From Peribacillus asahii (GTDB lineage Bacteria; Bacillota; Bacilli; Bacillales; DSM-1321), in assembly GCF_003570725.1 (NCBI RefSeq), contig NZ_QWVS01000043.1, positions 1-61,921 on the forward strand: a stretch of 61,921 nucleotides of DNA. Direction: 5' to 3'. Positions 42,830 through 51,537 of this stretch are shown here, one piece after another (the first letter of the stretch is position 1; each line of letters opens with the position of its first letter). The notes beneath the pieces are model-generated. The model was not told the origin of the DNA, did no database searches, and saw only the letters and a program-made list of their open reading frames with translations. Made by a program: the position numbers and the translations under genes.

Positions 42830-44614
42830 ATGTCTAATCAAACAGAAAAGTTAATCAAAGGCGGCGGGTTTTTAGTTGAAGAAATTTCTTGTGAGCGTGT
42901 ATTCACACCAGAAGATTTCACCGATGAGCAATTAATGATTGCAAAAACAACGGAAGACTTTTTAGTGAATGAAGTGCTCCCACAAGTAGAACACTTAGAG
43001 AATCATGAATTTGATCGCTCTGTAAAACTATTAAAGCAAGCAGGTGAGCTTGGATTACTAGGGGCTGATGTTCCGGAAGAGTACGGTGGGCTAGGGCTTG
43101 ATAAAATCAGCTCAGCTTTAATCGCTGAGAAGCTAGCACCAGCGGGTGGTTTCGGTATTTCTCATGGTGCACATGTTGGCATTGGTTCTTTGCCAATTGT
43201 TTTATTCGGGAATGAAGAGCAAAAACAAAAATATCTTCCACTGCTTGCTACAGGTGAGAAGTTAGCTGCTTATGCTTTAACAGAGCCAAGTTCAGGATCA
43301 GATGCACTGGGAGCAAAAACGACGGCAAAGTTGAATGTGGAAGGCACCCACTATATTTTGAATGGCGAGAAGCAATGGATTACCAATGCGGGCTTTGCTG
43401 ATGTATTCGTTGTCTATGCCAAAGTTGATGGTGAGAAATTTACGGCTTTCATTGTAGAACGTAATTATCCGGGCGTATCGACAGGTGTGGAAGAAAAGAA
43501 AATGGGGATTAAAAGCTCATCTACTCGTACATTAATTTTAGAGGATGCACAAGTTCCAGTGGAAAATCTACTTGGCGAAATTGGCAGAGGACACATCATT
43601 GCCTTTAATATTTTGAATATTGGCCGTTATAAATTAGGAGTAGGCGTGGTAGGCGGAGCGAAGTCAGCCTTTGAAACGACAGTGGCGTATACAAATCAAC
43701 GTCAGCAATTTAAGACTCGTCTTTCTTCTTTTAATTTAACGAAAGAAAAGCTTTCAACAATGGCTTCTAAAATCTATGCAGCTGAAAGCTCTGTATATCG
43801 TACAGTTGGATTGTTTGAGCAGCGAATGGGTCAGCTTACAGATGAACAAATAAAGGATGGTAAAGCTGTAGCAGGTTCTATTGCAGAGTATGCGATTGAA
43901 TGCTCGATGAATAAATTTTTTGCATCGGAAGTATTAGATTATGTGGTGGATGAAGGGGTTCAACTACATGGCGGTTATGGATTTATGCAAGAATATTCAA
44001 TCGAAAGAGCGTATCGTGATTCGCGCATTAACCGTATTTTTGAAGGAACAAACGAAATTAATCGTTTGATTGTACCTGGTACATTTTTGAAAAAGGCGTT
44101 AAAAGGCGAGCTGCCGCTTCTTCAAAAAGCACAAAGCTTGCAAGAAGAGCTTATGATGCTCATGCCGGAAGAAATTGGTGATGAACCATTAGCGCAAGAA
44201 AAAGCCTTGGTGCGAAATGCGAAGAAAATGGGTATTTTAGCAGCAGGATTAGCAGCTCAAAAGTTCGGTGCAAAGCTTGAGCAAGAGCAAGAGCTGCTCG
44301 TTAATATTGCGGATATTGCCTCGCTTGCTTATGCAGCAGAGTCTGTTGTTCTTCGTACAGAAAAAGCCATTGCTAAAACAGGAGTAGAAAAGAATCAACA
44401 AAAGTTGCTATACACACAAATTTTTGTGCAAGAAGCCTTTAATCAAATCGAACAGCATGCAAAAGAAACACTAATTGCAGTCGAAACAGGAGACACATTG
44501 CGAATTTTCCTTGCCTCACTTCGTAAATTGACTCGTCACACCCCAACGAATGTTATTGCGAAGAAACGCGAGGCTTCCGTTAAACTAATCGAAGCAGAGA
44601 AATATGTGGTGTAA
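42830..44614 (+). CDS. fadE: Acyl-CoA dehydrogenase FadE
   Basis: The 594-aa protein equals the length of B. subtilis FadE. The acyl-CoA dehydrogenase core (near 30-410) has ALTEPSSGSDA (FAD/substrate loop), the helical domain and the signature VQLHGGYGFMQEYSIERAYRD with IFEGTNEI, which carries the catalytic base region. A C-terminal helical extension of about 160 aa is typical of this subfamily. It makes the first, FAD-dependent double bond in beta-oxidation and passes electrons to ETF. The operon ends at the hairpin at 44637. Confidence 0.93.
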   Translation: MSNQTEKLIKGGGFLVEEISCERVFTPEDFTDEQLMIAKTTEDFLVNEVLPQVEHLENHEFDRSVKLLKQAGELGLLGADVPEEYGGLGLDKISSALIAEKLAPAGGFGISHGAHVGIGSLPIVLFGNEEQKQKYLPLLATGEKLAAYALTEPSSGSDALGAKTTAKLNVEGTHYILNGEKQWITNAGFADVFVVYAKVDGEKFTAFIVERNYPGVSTGVEEKKMGIKSSSTRTLILEDAQVPVENLLGEIGRGHIIAFNILNIGRYKLGVGVVGGAKSAFETTVAYTNQRQQFKTRLSSFNLTKEKLSTMASKIYAAESSVYRTVGLFEQRMGQLTDEQIKDGKAVAGSIAEYAIECSMNKFFASEVLDYVVDEGVQLHGGYGFMQEYSIERAYRDSRINRIFEGTNEINRLIVPGTFLKKALKGELPLLQKAQSLQEELMMLMPEEIGDEPLAQEKALVRNAKKMGILAAGLAAQKFGAKLEQEQELLVNIADIASLAYAAESVVLRTEKAIAKTGVEKNQQKLLYTQIFVQEAFNQIEQHAKETLIAVETGDTLRIFLASLRKLTRHTPTNVIAKKREASVKLIEAEKYVV

Positions 44615-44636
44615 ACGCTCTTTAACGAGTAGAAGA

Positions 44637-44667
44637 AGAGAATATCATGACAGGTATTCTCTTTTTT
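44637..44667 (+). terminator. Terminator of fadNAE
   Basis: AGAGAATA (44637-44644) pairs with TATTCTCT (44655-44662), followed by T residues. Confidence 0.82.
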
Positions 44668-44687
44668 GCTGTACAGAGGTAAAAGGT

Positions 44688-44716
44688 TTGTAAACAAAGG
44701 AAAAAACAGTTATTCT
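44688..44716 (+). promoter_or_regulatory. Promoter of yusI
   Basis: TTGTAA (44688-44693) and TATTCT (44711-44716) have 17-bp spacing, 20 bp before the gene. Confidence 0.5.
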
Positions 44717-44735
44717 ATCTCTAGGAGGTGAAATA

Positions 44736-45092
44736 ATGAGCTTAACATTTTATTGGTACCCAAAATGCGGCACATGTCGCAATGCGAAAAAATGGCTCGA
44801 TAGTCATCAACTTCAATATGAAACCATCCACATTGTCGAAAATCCTCCTTCTAGAGCTACAATTGAAACACTTTATAAGAAAAGTGGCCTTGAGTTAAAG
44901 AAATTTTTTAACACAAGCGGGCAGAAATATCGTGAGTTAGGTTTAAAGGATCGTCTAAAGGATGCTACTGAAACAGAGATGCTAGATATTTTAGCGACAG
45001 ATGGGATGTTATTGAAGCGACCAATTGTAACAGATGGCGATAAAGTAACAGTCGGGTTTAAAGAAGATCAATTTGAACAAACATGGAAATAA
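44736..45092 (+). CDS. yusI: ArsC/Spx-family protein YusI
   Basis: The 118-aa thioredoxin-fold protein of the ArsC/Spx family has C11-G-T-C14 in YPKCGTCRNAKKW. The KKFFNTSGQKYRELGLKD segment (near 49-66) and the conserved RPI near the end (LLKRPIVTDG) are present. The Arg residues needed by true arsenate reductases are only partly conserved, so a redox or regulatory role like Spx/MgsR relatives is equally likely. Its position between fadE and gcvH is the same as in B. subtilis. Confidence 0.88.
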   Translation: MSLTFYWYPKCGTCRNAKKWLDSHQLQYETIHIVENPPSRATIETLYKKSGLELKKFFNTSGQKYRELGLKDRLKDATETEMLDILATDGMLLKRPIVTDGDKVTVGFKEDQFEQTWK

Positions 45093-45191
45093 GAATTTTT
45101 ATTGGAAAATTCTTAATTATAAACAATCATATTGTATAATCTATCTTATAATAGAAAAGATTAACTAATACATAGTATGGAGGGAATTAAG

Positions 45192-45575
45192 ATGACAACA
45201 CCGAAAGAATTGCGTTACTCTGAAGAACATGAGTGGGTAAAAGTAGAAGGCGGCAACGCTCGCATTGGTATTACACACTTCGCTCAATCTGAATTAGGGG
45301 ATATCGTATTTGTGGAGCTTCCTGAAGTTGGAACTGAATTAAAAGCAGACGAGCCATTTGGTAGTGTAGAATCTGTAAAAACGGTTTCTGAATTATATGC
45401 ACCAGTTAGCGGAAAAGTAGTTGAGGTGAACGAGGAACTTAGCGATAGTCCAGAGTATGTAAACGAATCACCATATGAAAAAGCATGGATGATTGTAATC
45501 GAACCATCTGATAGCAGCGAAATCGAAAAATTGATGACAGCTGAACAATATGAGGAAATGATAAACGAAGGTTAA
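45192..45575 (+). CDS. gcvH: Glycine cleavage system H protein
   Basis: The 127-aa lipoyl carrier starts at the ATG at 45192, behind GGAGG at 8 nt. The lipoylated lysine is K63 in [11 protein letters not shown]. It shuttles the aminomethyl group between the P and T proteins of the glycine cleavage complex. In B. subtilis it is also a relay in lipoate assembly, passing octanoyl groups made by LipM to be moved by LipL. The stand-alone position without gcvT/gcvP agrees with the B. subtilis layout. Confidence 0.96.
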   Translation: MTTPKELRYSEEHEWVKVEGGNARIGITHFAQSELGDIVFVELPEVGTELKADEPFGSVESVKTVSELYAPVSGKVVEVNEELSDSPEYVNESPYEKAWMIVIEPSDSSEIEKLMTAEQYEEMINEG

Positions 45576-45581
45576 TTACAA

Positions 45582-45616
45582 GGAGAGGAGGCTTATATTG
45601 GCCTGCTCTCTTTTTT
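45582..45616 (+). terminator. Terminator of gcvH
   Basis: GAGAGGAGGC (45583-45592) pairs with GCCTGCTCTC (45601-45610) with one mismatch, followed by six T residues. Confidence 0.82.
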
Positions 45617-45721
45617 AAAACAAGGTTTTGTTAAATATATAGTGTGAACACTACTTGTTTCAGAGAGATATTCCGTATACTTTTAACTCATTTATTATAA
45701 CTCGTGGGGAGGATGATTACC

Positions 45722-46087
45722 GTGGAATGGAGAGAATCCGATAAAGTAATCATTGTCGAAGGAAGTTCTGATAAGAAAAGAGTTCAGCTTGTATTAAATG
45801 AAGAAGTTGAAGTTGTTTGTACAAATGGAACGATTTCACAAGTCAAGCTTGACGAGTTCGTAGAAGAATTTGAAGACCGCGATGTATATATTTTCTTTGA
45901 TGCAGATCAATCCGGAGAAAAGCTTCGAAAACAATTTAAGCGAGAATTACCAGAGGCAAGGCATATGTATATTAATAAAATGTATAAGGAAGTGGCAAGT
46001 GCGCCTTTACATCATCTCGCCTCTGTTTTACTAGCTGCTAATATAGATGTAAAAGTACAATTTTTAGAACAAAGGGTGAATGAATAG
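45722..46087 (+). CDS. yusF: Small Toprim-domain protein YusF
   Basis: The protein has about 121 aa when started at the GTG at 45722, nine nt after GGGGAGG; the ATG at 45713 abuts the ribosome site and is less likely. It has the Toprim pattern: conserved Glu in IIVEGSSDKK and the DxD pair in IFFDADQSGEKLR. Toprim domains bind Mg and occur in topoisomerases, primases and small maturases or nucleases such as RNase M5. The function of YusF itself is unknown. It is followed by yusE with a 3-bp gap. Confidence 0.82.
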   Translation: MEWRESDKVIIVEGSSDKKRVQLVLNEEVEVVCTNGTISQVKLDEFVEEFEDRDVYIFFDADQSGEKLRKQFKRELPEARHMYINKMYKEVASAPLHHLASVLLAANIDVKVQFLEQRVNE

Positions 46088-46090
46088 TAT

Positions 46091-46405
46091 ATGCAAGATT
46101 GGACAGAGACTGATGTACAAGCAGCCGCTAGGGAAGGTGACACATTTTGTGTCTATGCCTATACGCCGATGTGCGGAACATGTCAGGTTGCTTCTAAAAT
46201 GCTCACTGTTGCATTAGAGCTTGTTCCGCAATTGACGATTGGAAAGATGAATGTGAATTTTTTTCCGAGTATTGCGAAGCATTGTGAAATAGAGAGCGTA
46301 CCATGTTTATTACTATATAAAGAGGGGAAACTGATTCAGAAGATTTATGCTTTTCAATCTGTTCCTTATCTATACACGACTCTTAAGGAATTTTTAGATA
46401 ATTAA
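46091..46405 (+). CDS. yusE: Thioredoxin-like protein YusE
   Basis: The 104-aa thioredoxin-fold protein has the redox motif C28-G-T-C31 (YTPMCGTCQ) and the cis-Pro segment SVPCLLLY near 75-82. It has no signal peptide and is cytoplasmic. It lies directly after the Toprim gene in one transcription unit. Its partner is unknown. Confidence 0.87.
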   Translation: MQDWTETDVQAAAREGDTFCVYAYTPMCGTCQVASKMLTVALELVPQLTIGKMNVNFFPSIAKHCEIESVPCLLLYKEGKLIQKIYAFQSVPYLYTTLKEFLDN

Positions 46406-46453
46406 AAATAGTCTATCAATATTTATTGACGGACGATTATTAAAAGTGGTAAA

Positions 46454-46481
46454 TTGACTGTAGTGAATTTTACACGACAAT
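46454..46481 (+). promoter_or_regulatory. Promoter of S-box-metY
   Basis: TTGACT (46454-46459) and GACAAT (46476-46481) with 16-bp spacing place the start at the beginning of the aptamer. An alternative is TTGACG (46426-46431) with TAAATT (46450-46455), 18-bp spacing. Confidence 0.45.
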
Positions 46482-46489
46482 CGAATAAC

Positions 46490-46590
46490 ACTTATCGAGA
46501 GAGGCGGAGGGACTGGCCCGACGAAGCCCGGCAACCGGTATAATCTACACGGTGCTAATTCCAGCAGAGTATTCGCTCTGAAAGATAAGA
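46490..46590 (+). ncRNA. SAM-I riboswitch (S box) of metY
   Basis: The S-box blocks are all present: CTTATCGAGAGAGGCGGAGG (46491-46510), GACTGGCCCGACGAAGCCCG (46511-46530), GCAACC (46531-46536), GGTGCTAATTCC (46551-46562) and GAAAGATAAG (46580-46589). The first and last blocks form helix P1. SAM binding favours the terminator that follows and so represses metY when methionine is plentiful. Confidence 0.95.
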
Positions 46591-46600
46591 AGAGTATATC

Positions 46601-46631
46601 GCCTCTTCTTAGGAAGGGGCTTTTGTTTTTG
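46601..46631 (+). terminator. S-box terminator of metY
   Basis: GCCTCTTC (46601-46608) pairs with GGAAGGGGC (46612-46620), followed by TTTTGTTTTT. Its left arm can instead pair with AAGAAGAG (46588-46595), giving the antiterminator. Confidence 0.82.
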
Positions 46632-46691
46632 GGTAGCTCCTTCGTAGAAACATAAAGAGTTATAGTAAAAAGAAGAAGGGGAGAATAAAAA

Positions 46692-47996
46692 ATGGCAGAT
46701 AAAAATTATCGTTTTGAAACATTAAGTATTCATGGGGGATTGCAAGTTGATGAAACAGGGGCACGTTCATTGCCGGTTTATCAAAGCAATGCTTACTTAT
46801 TCAAAGATACAGAGCATGCCGCTAATTTATTTGGATTAAAAGAAACAGGCTATATTTATACAAGACTTCATAATCCAACAGTTAGTGTGTTTGAAGAACG
46901 AGTAGCTCTTTTAGAAGGCGGAATAGGTGCTTTGGCTACTTCAAGCGGAATGGCTGCTATTACATTAGCGATTTTGAATATTGCTGGTGCAGGCGATGAA
47001 ATTATCTCCTCTTCAACTATTTATGGTGGAACATACAATTTATTTGCTAATACACTTCCTAAATACGGAATCAAAGTGAAGTTTGTCGAGCCAAATAATC
47101 TAGAGAAATTTAAAGAATCGATTACACCTAGAACAAAGGCAATTTATGGAGAAACAATCGGAAATCCAAGCCTAAATGTATTAGATATTGAAGCGCTTGC
47201 TGACATTGCACATGAAGCTGGGATCCCATTAATTGTTGATAATACATTTGCAACTCCATACTTATGCCGACCAATTGAATTTGGGGCAGATATTGTTGTG
47301 CATTCCGCAACAAAGTGGTTGATAGGAAATGGAACAACAATTGGTGGGATTATTGTAGATGGAGGTAAATTTGATTGGAATTCACCGAACTTCCCTGGAT
47401 TTACGGAGCCTGATCCGAGTTATGATAATTTAGTATTTGCCGAGGCGCTTGGGGAGGCCGCATTTATTGTGAAAGCTCGTGTTCAATTGCTTCGTGATTT
47501 TGGTGCAACGTTAAGTGCACAAAGTGCTTTTCAATTTACATTAGGGCTTGAAACATTACATGTAAGAATGAAAGAGCATCTTGCTAATACAAAAGTGATT
47601 ATTGACTATTTAGAACAACATCCGGCCGTTGAGTGGATTTCATATCCAGGTAAGGAAGACCATCCGGATAAAGCATTAGCTAATAAATATTTGCCTAAAG
47701 GGGCAGGTTCGATTATTACATTTGGTATTAAAGGCGGCCGAGAAGCTGGAGCGGCATTAATTAATTCTGTTCAACTATGGTCACATGTTGCGAATGTTGG
47801 AGATGCGAAGAGCTTAATTATCCATCCAGCTAGTACAACACATCAACAATTGAGTGATGTTGACTTACTGAAAGCAGGCGTAAGCGCAGACTTAGTTCGT
47901 TTATCTGTCGGCATTGAAAATGTAGAAGATTTAATTGATGATTTGAATCAAGCAATTGAAAAAGCGACAGATGCGGCAGCGAAAGAAGTTAAATAA
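46692..47996 (+). CDS. metY: O-acetylhomoserine sulfhydrylase (MetY type)
   Basis: The 434-aa PLP enzyme of the Cys/Met metabolism family has PLP Lys in HSATKWLIGNG (near 211) and the YTRLHNPT N-terminal motif near residue 56. The extended length (about 430 versus about 380 for cystathionine synthases) is typical of O-acetylhomoserine/O-acetylserine sulfhydrylases. It makes homocysteine directly from O-acetylhomoserine and sulfide. The SAM-I riboswitch upstream supports a methionine role. Confidence 0.9.
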   Translation: MADKNYRFETLSIHGGLQVDETGARSLPVYQSNAYLFKDTEHAANLFGLKETGYIYTRLHNPTVSVFEERVALLEGGIGALATSSGMAAITLAILNIAGAGDEIISSSTIYGGTYNLFANTLPKYGIKVKFVEPNNLEKFKESITPRTKAIYGETIGNPSLNVLDIEALADIAHEAGIPLIVDNTFATPYLCRPIEFGADIVVHSATKWLIGNGTTIGGIIVDGGKFDWNSPNFPGFTEPDPSYDNLVFAEALGEAAFIVKARVQLLRDFGATLSAQSAFQFTLGLETLHVRMKEHLANTKVIIDYLEQHPAVEWISYPGKEDHPDKALANKYLPKGAGSIITFGIKGGREAGAALINSVQLWSHVANVGDAKSLIIHPASTTHQQLSDVDLLKAGVSADLVRLSVGIENVEDLIDDLNQAIEKATDAAAKEVK

Positions 47997-48034
47997 AACA
48001 GAATAATCGGAAATGATTGACTTTTCTAAGATAA

Positions 48035-48063
48035 TTGCACTCCCTATGTATCTGTGATAAAAT
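48035..48063 (+). promoter_or_regulatory. Promoter of S-box-metNPQ
   Basis: TTGCAC (48035-48040) and TAAAAT (48058-48063) have 17-bp spacing, and TGA precedes the -10 (extended -10). Confidence 0.65.
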
Positions 48064-48117
48064 CACAAACATAATTATAGATGAACTTAATCTATGTACG
48101 ATTTAATTATACAGGAT

Positions 48118-48232
48118 GTTACTCTTATCAAGAGCGGTGGAGGGATTGTGCCCGATGAAGCCCGGCAACCGGCAAAGTACTCGCTTTGAAAAGGTGCCAA
48201 TTCACACAAAGTGTTACGCTTTGAAAGATGAG
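48118..48232 (+). ncRNA. SAM-I riboswitch (S box) of metNPQ
   Basis: S-box blocks in order: CTCTTATCAAGAGCGGTGG (48122-48140), AGGGATTGTGCCCGATGAAG (48141-48160), CCCGGCAACCGG (48161-48172), AAGGTGCCAATTC (48191-48203) and GAAAGATGAGAGG (48223-48235). SAM binding should favour termination at 48254-48280. Confidence 0.95.
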
Positions 48233-48253
48233 AGGAAGGATTAGTTTTTCCTG

Positions 48254-48280
48254 CCTCTCTGCTCATGTAGAGAGGTTTTT
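48254..48280 (+). terminator. S-box terminator of metNPQ
   Basis: CCTCTCT (48254-48260) pairs with AGAGAGG (48269-48275), followed by five T residues. CCTCTC can also pair with GAGAGG of the aptamer's P1 3' strand. Confidence 0.88.
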
Positions 48281-48442
48281 CTATTAAGGGTATATAAATC
48301 ATTACATAGGAGAGTTTACTATCTTAATAGGTTTTATCTATTTTAGCGGGATGAACAGTCTCTATATTGTCGGGAGTGACAACTCGTTAAAGCAACTACC
48401 TTCAATGATATAGTTCGTTGATTGGATATAGAGGTGAGTGCA

Positions 48443-49477
48443 GTGATTTCTTTGTCAAAAGTCAACAAGTATTTCCGCTCAGGGACTGCGAAAAACGAGA
48501 CCATTAAAGCGGTTAATAATGTAAATTTAACGATAAACAAAAGTGAAATTTTCGGTATAATTGGCTATAGCGGAGCTGGAAAAAGTACACTGATCCGCAT
48601 GTTAAATGGCCTAGAAACTCCTACAGAAGGTTCGGTTGTTGTAGCTGGTAAGGAAATTTCTAAAATTAAAGGTGCTGAGCTTCGCAAAGCACGTCAAGAA
48701 ATCAGTATGATTTTCCAGCATTTTAATTTATTATGGTCAAGAACAGTTCAAGAAAATATTGCCTTTCCGCTTGAAATTGCGGGTGTTCCAGCTAAAAAAC
48801 GAGCAGAACGTGTAAATGAACTGATTAAACTTGTTGGGTTAGAAGGTCGTGAAAAAGCCTATCCTTCTCAACTAAGCGGGGGACAAAAGCAACGAGTCGG
48901 CATTGCGCGAGCGCTTGCAAATAATCCGAAAGTATTGTTATGTGATGAGGCGACTTCAGCTTTAGATCCTCAGACGACGGACGCCATTTTAGATTTACTT
49001 GTCGATATTAATCAGCGTTTAGGGTTAACGATTGTACTGATTACACATGAAATGCACGTTATTCGTAAAATTTGTCATCGTGTCGCTGTAATGGAAAGTG
49101 GACAAGTTGTTGAGCAAGGCCCAGTCCTTGAAGTGTTTAAAAACCCAACGGCTCCGATTACAAAGCGTTTTGTTCAGCAAGTAACAGAGCCAGAGGAAAC
49201 AAGAGAAACGATTGAGAATTTGCTAGAACGTTTCCCAAAAGGAAAAGTCATTCAGCTTACTTTCGTTGGGGAAGATGTAGAAAGTCCTCTGATTACAAAG
49301 TTAGTTCGTAATTTTGAATTAGATGTTAATATTGTCCAAGGGAAAATTTCGCAAACGCGAAATGGCTCTTATGGAACACTATTTATTCATATTGATGGAA
49401 GTAATGAAGAAATTCTTCGCGCTATTCAATTTATAGAAGAGCAGCAAGTAGGCGTGGAGGTGATGACGCATGCTTGA
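48443..49477 (+). CDS. metN: Methionine ABC transporter ATPase MetN
   Basis: The protein has 344 aa from the GTG at 48443, behind GAGGTGAG. It has Walker A GYSGAGKS (near 41-48), signature LSGGQKQRVG, Walker B VLLCDEATSALD and switch His in ITHEMH. A C-terminal NIL domain (near 265-340) binds methionine and inhibits transport when the internal pool is high. It works with MetP and MetQ to import L- and D-methionine. It overlaps metP by 8 bp and is under S-box control. Confidence 0.94.
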   Translation: MISLSKVNKYFRSGTAKNETIKAVNNVNLTINKSEIFGIIGYSGAGKSTLIRMLNGLETPTEGSVVVAGKEISKIKGAELRKARQEISMIFQHFNLLWSRTVQENIAFPLEIAGVPAKKRAERVNELIKLVGLEGREKAYPSQLSGGQKQRVGIARALANNPKVLLCDEATSALDPQTTDAILDLLVDINQRLGLTIVLITHEMHVIRKICHRVAVMESGQVVEQGPVLEVFKNPTAPITKRFVQQVTEPEETRETIENLLERFPKGKVIQLTFVGEDVESPLITKLVRNFELDVNIVQGKISQTRNGSYGTLFIHIDGSNEEILRAIQFIEEQQVGVEVMTHA

Positions 49478-50138
49478 AGAATTATTGCCAAATATAAATT
49501 GGGAAACGATGATTGAAGCAACAAATGAAACGTTATATATGACAGCGATTTCTGTTGCGGCCACTTTCTTTTTAGGAATCATACTGGGATTAGTTTTGTT
49601 CCTAACAGGGAAGGATAATTTATGGGAAAACCGATTCATCAATTGGATCATCAGTGCTTTTGTTAATATTTTCCGGTCTATCCCGTTCATCATTTTAATT
49701 GTGTTATTGATTCCATTTACGAAAGCGATTGTCGGAACGATGATTGGAGAAAATGCAGCATTGCCTGCATTGATTATTGGTGCTGCACCGTTTTATGCAC
49801 GAATGGTTGAAATTGGTCTTCGTGAAATTGATAAAGGGGTTATTGAAGCTGCAAGATCGATGGGAGCCAAAACGAGTACAATTATATGGAAAGTATTGCT
49901 TCCAGAATCTATGCCCGCGCTTGTTTCCGGAATTACTGTTACATCGATTGCTTTAGTCGGTTATACGGCGATGGCTGGAGTAATTGGGGCTGGAGGGCTG
50001 GGAAATTTAGCTTATTTAGAAGGGTTCCAGCGTAACCAAAATGACGTAACACTAGTAGCAACAATCATTATTTTAATAATTGTCTTCATTATTCAAATGA
50101 TTGGAGACTTTATTACATCAAAATTAGATAAAAGATAA
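49470..50138 (+). CDS. metP: Methionine ABC transporter permease MetP
   Basis: The 222-aa protein has five hydrophobic segments and the BPD_transp_1 EAA loop (EAARSMGAKTSTIIWKVLLP, near 130-149) that contacts MetN. The order N-P-Q and the lengths match B. subtilis metNPQ (yusCBA). Its start lies within metN, so translation is coupled. Confidence 0.94.
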   Translation: MLEELLPNINWETMIEATNETLYMTAISVAATFFLGIILGLVLFLTGKDNLWENRFINWIISAFVNIFRSIPFIILIVLLIPFTKAIVGTMIGENAALPALIIGAAPFYARMVEIGLREIDKGVIEAARSMGAKTSTIIWKVLLPESMPALVSGITVTSIALVGYTAMAGVIGAGGLGNLAYLEGFQRNQNDVTLVATIIILIIVFIIQMIGDFITSKLDKR

Positions 50139-50153
50139 AAGGGGATGAACAGA

Positions 50154-51002
50154 ATGAAAAAGTTTTTAGGGTTTGCTTTAATTTTAGTTTTATCAATCGC
50201 CCTAGCTGCTTGCGGCAATGATAAAAAAGATAATCAAGACGAAAAAGCCGCAGATAATGCAGAGGAAAAAACAACGCTAAAAGTTGGCGCATCTAATACG
50301 CCGCATGCTGTTATTCTTGAAGAAGCAAAGCCGCTTCTTAAAGAAAAAGGTATTGATTTAGAAATCGTTCCATTCCAAGATTATGTATTACCGAACAAAT
50401 CATTAGCAGAGGGAGAATTGGATGCTAACTACTTCCAACACATTCCTTACTTAGAATCACAAATTGCTGAAAACGGCTATGATTTCGTGAATGCGGGCGG
50501 TATCCATATTGAACCAATCGCGATTTATTCTAAAAAGCACAAAAGCTTATCTGACCTTCCAAAAGGTGCAACACTTATTATGAGCAGCTCAGTAGCTGAC
50601 CATGGCCGTGCGCTTTCTTTACTTGAAGCAAATGGTTTAATTAAATTAAAAGAAGGTATTGATAAAACAAAAGCAACAGTTGAAGATATTGTAGAGAACA
50701 AGCGCGATATTAAATTTGAAGCGAAATACGAAGCTTCTCTTCTTCCAGAAATTTATGCAAATGGAGAAGGCGACGCTGTATTAATCAATTCTAACTATGC
50801 TATTGATGCTGGTTTAAATCCTCTTGAGGATTCAATTGCTATTGAAGATTCAAAATCACCATACGTAAACGTTATTGCAGTGAATAAGAAAGATGAAAAC
50901 AACGAAGCGATTAAAACATTAGTAGAAGTTTTACGCTCAAAAGAAATTCAAGATTTCATCACGAAAGAATTTAAAGGCGCGGTTGTACCTGTAAGTGAAT
51001 AA
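50154..51002 (+). CDS. metQ: Methionine-binding lipoprotein MetQ
   Basis: The protein has 282 aa from the ATG at 50154 (AAAGGGG at 9 nt; the ATG at 50145 abuts it). The lipobox is LAACG with the lipidated Cys near residue 19, followed by a charged linker and the NlpA/MetQ fold (KVGASNTPHAVILEEAKPLL, GELDANYFQHIPYL, VNVIAV). It captures methionine outside the membrane. It is the last gene of the operon and ends at a terminator. Confidence 0.94.
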   Translation: MKKFLGFALILVLSIALAACGNDKKDNQDEKAADNAEEKTTLKVGASNTPHAVILEEAKPLLKEKGIDLEIVPFQDYVLPNKSLAEGELDANYFQHIPYLESQIAENGYDFVNAGGIHIEPIAIYSKKHKSLSDLPKGATLIMSSSVADHGRALSLLEANGLIKLKEGIDKTKATVEDIVENKRDIKFEAKYEASLLPEIYANGEGDAVLINSNYAIDAGLNPLEDSIAIEDSKSPYVNVIAVNKKDENNEAIKTLVEVLRSKEIQDFITKEFKGAVVPVSE

Positions 51003-51013
51003 GTAATGAAGAA

Positions 51014-51045
51014 GGGCGACTTGTTAATAGGCAAGTCGTCTTTTT
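51014..51045 (+). terminator. Terminator of metNPQ
   Basis: GGCGACTTG (51015-51023) pairs with CAAGTCGTC (51032-51040) with one G-U pair, followed by five T residues. Confidence 0.88.
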
Positions 51046-51392
51046 CAAGTGTTTCTAGGGTGGTTAAAAGTTAATAAGTACTATTTTACTCCGATTAACT
51101 GAAAAAGGTCTTTCAACGATAGTTCTTGAAGGGTAAAATGGTAAGTGTTGAGTTTAGATACATATGGCAATACTATTTAAAAGGCTTTGGTTTTGCTCAA
51201 CGTGCGATGTTGAATGACATCATCCAACCATTAACAGCGTTCTACACGGAGACTTCAATGTTAACTATTAATGTGATAACGAATGTTTTCTCGTATAATA
51301 ATATGTTGTAAACAAAAGATAGTAGGGGCCAATGTTTGATTTTATGTTTACATATTTGTTGATGGAATAATGAAATAAGTAGTAAAGTAAGG

Positions 51393-51408
51393 TGTGATAT
51401 AAATCACT
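51393..51408. promoter_or_regulatory. Fnr/Rex-like palindrome upstream of suf
   Basis: TGTGATATAAATCACT contains the 14-bp inverted repeat GTGATATAAATCAC, close to the Fnr-type TGTGA-N6-TCACA, with one mismatch. TATAAT follows directly at 51409-51414. Confidence 0.4.
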
Positions 51409-51433
51409 TATAATGGTTGCACACTAATTAAAT

Positions 51434-51462
51434 TTGTTATAAAATTAGAATGAGAATAAAAT
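51434..51462 (+). promoter_or_regulatory. SigA promoter of sufCDSUB
   Basis: TTGTTA (51434-51439) and TAAAAT (51457-51462) have 17-bp spacing, about 75 bp before sufC. Confidence 0.6.
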
Positions 51463-51537
51463 GAGAATACATGTTAGGAAAATAAAAACACATTATTTTC
51501 TAAAATAAAATAGGGATTAGTTCACGGAGGTATAATT

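Larger units (their letters stand above)
51046..51537. other. Intergenic region between metQ and sufC
   Basis: A 490-bp gap. It holds a doubtful 57-61 codon frame (51126-51311; product includes KGFGFAQRAMLNDIIQPLTA) with no family I recognise, a Fnr/Rex-like palindrome (51393-51408) with an adjacent TATAAT, and the suf promoter (51434-51462). Confidence 0.5.

Noticed and set aside
46490..48280. Possibility that the two S-box regions are a direct repeat from duplication
   Set aside because: The similarity is confined to the conserved SAM-I core. Loops and flanks differ, as expected for independent riboswitches.
48087..48302. 71-codon minus-strand frame over the metNPQ S-box
   Set aside because: It is antisense to a SAM-I riboswitch and explained by RNA conservation rather than coding.
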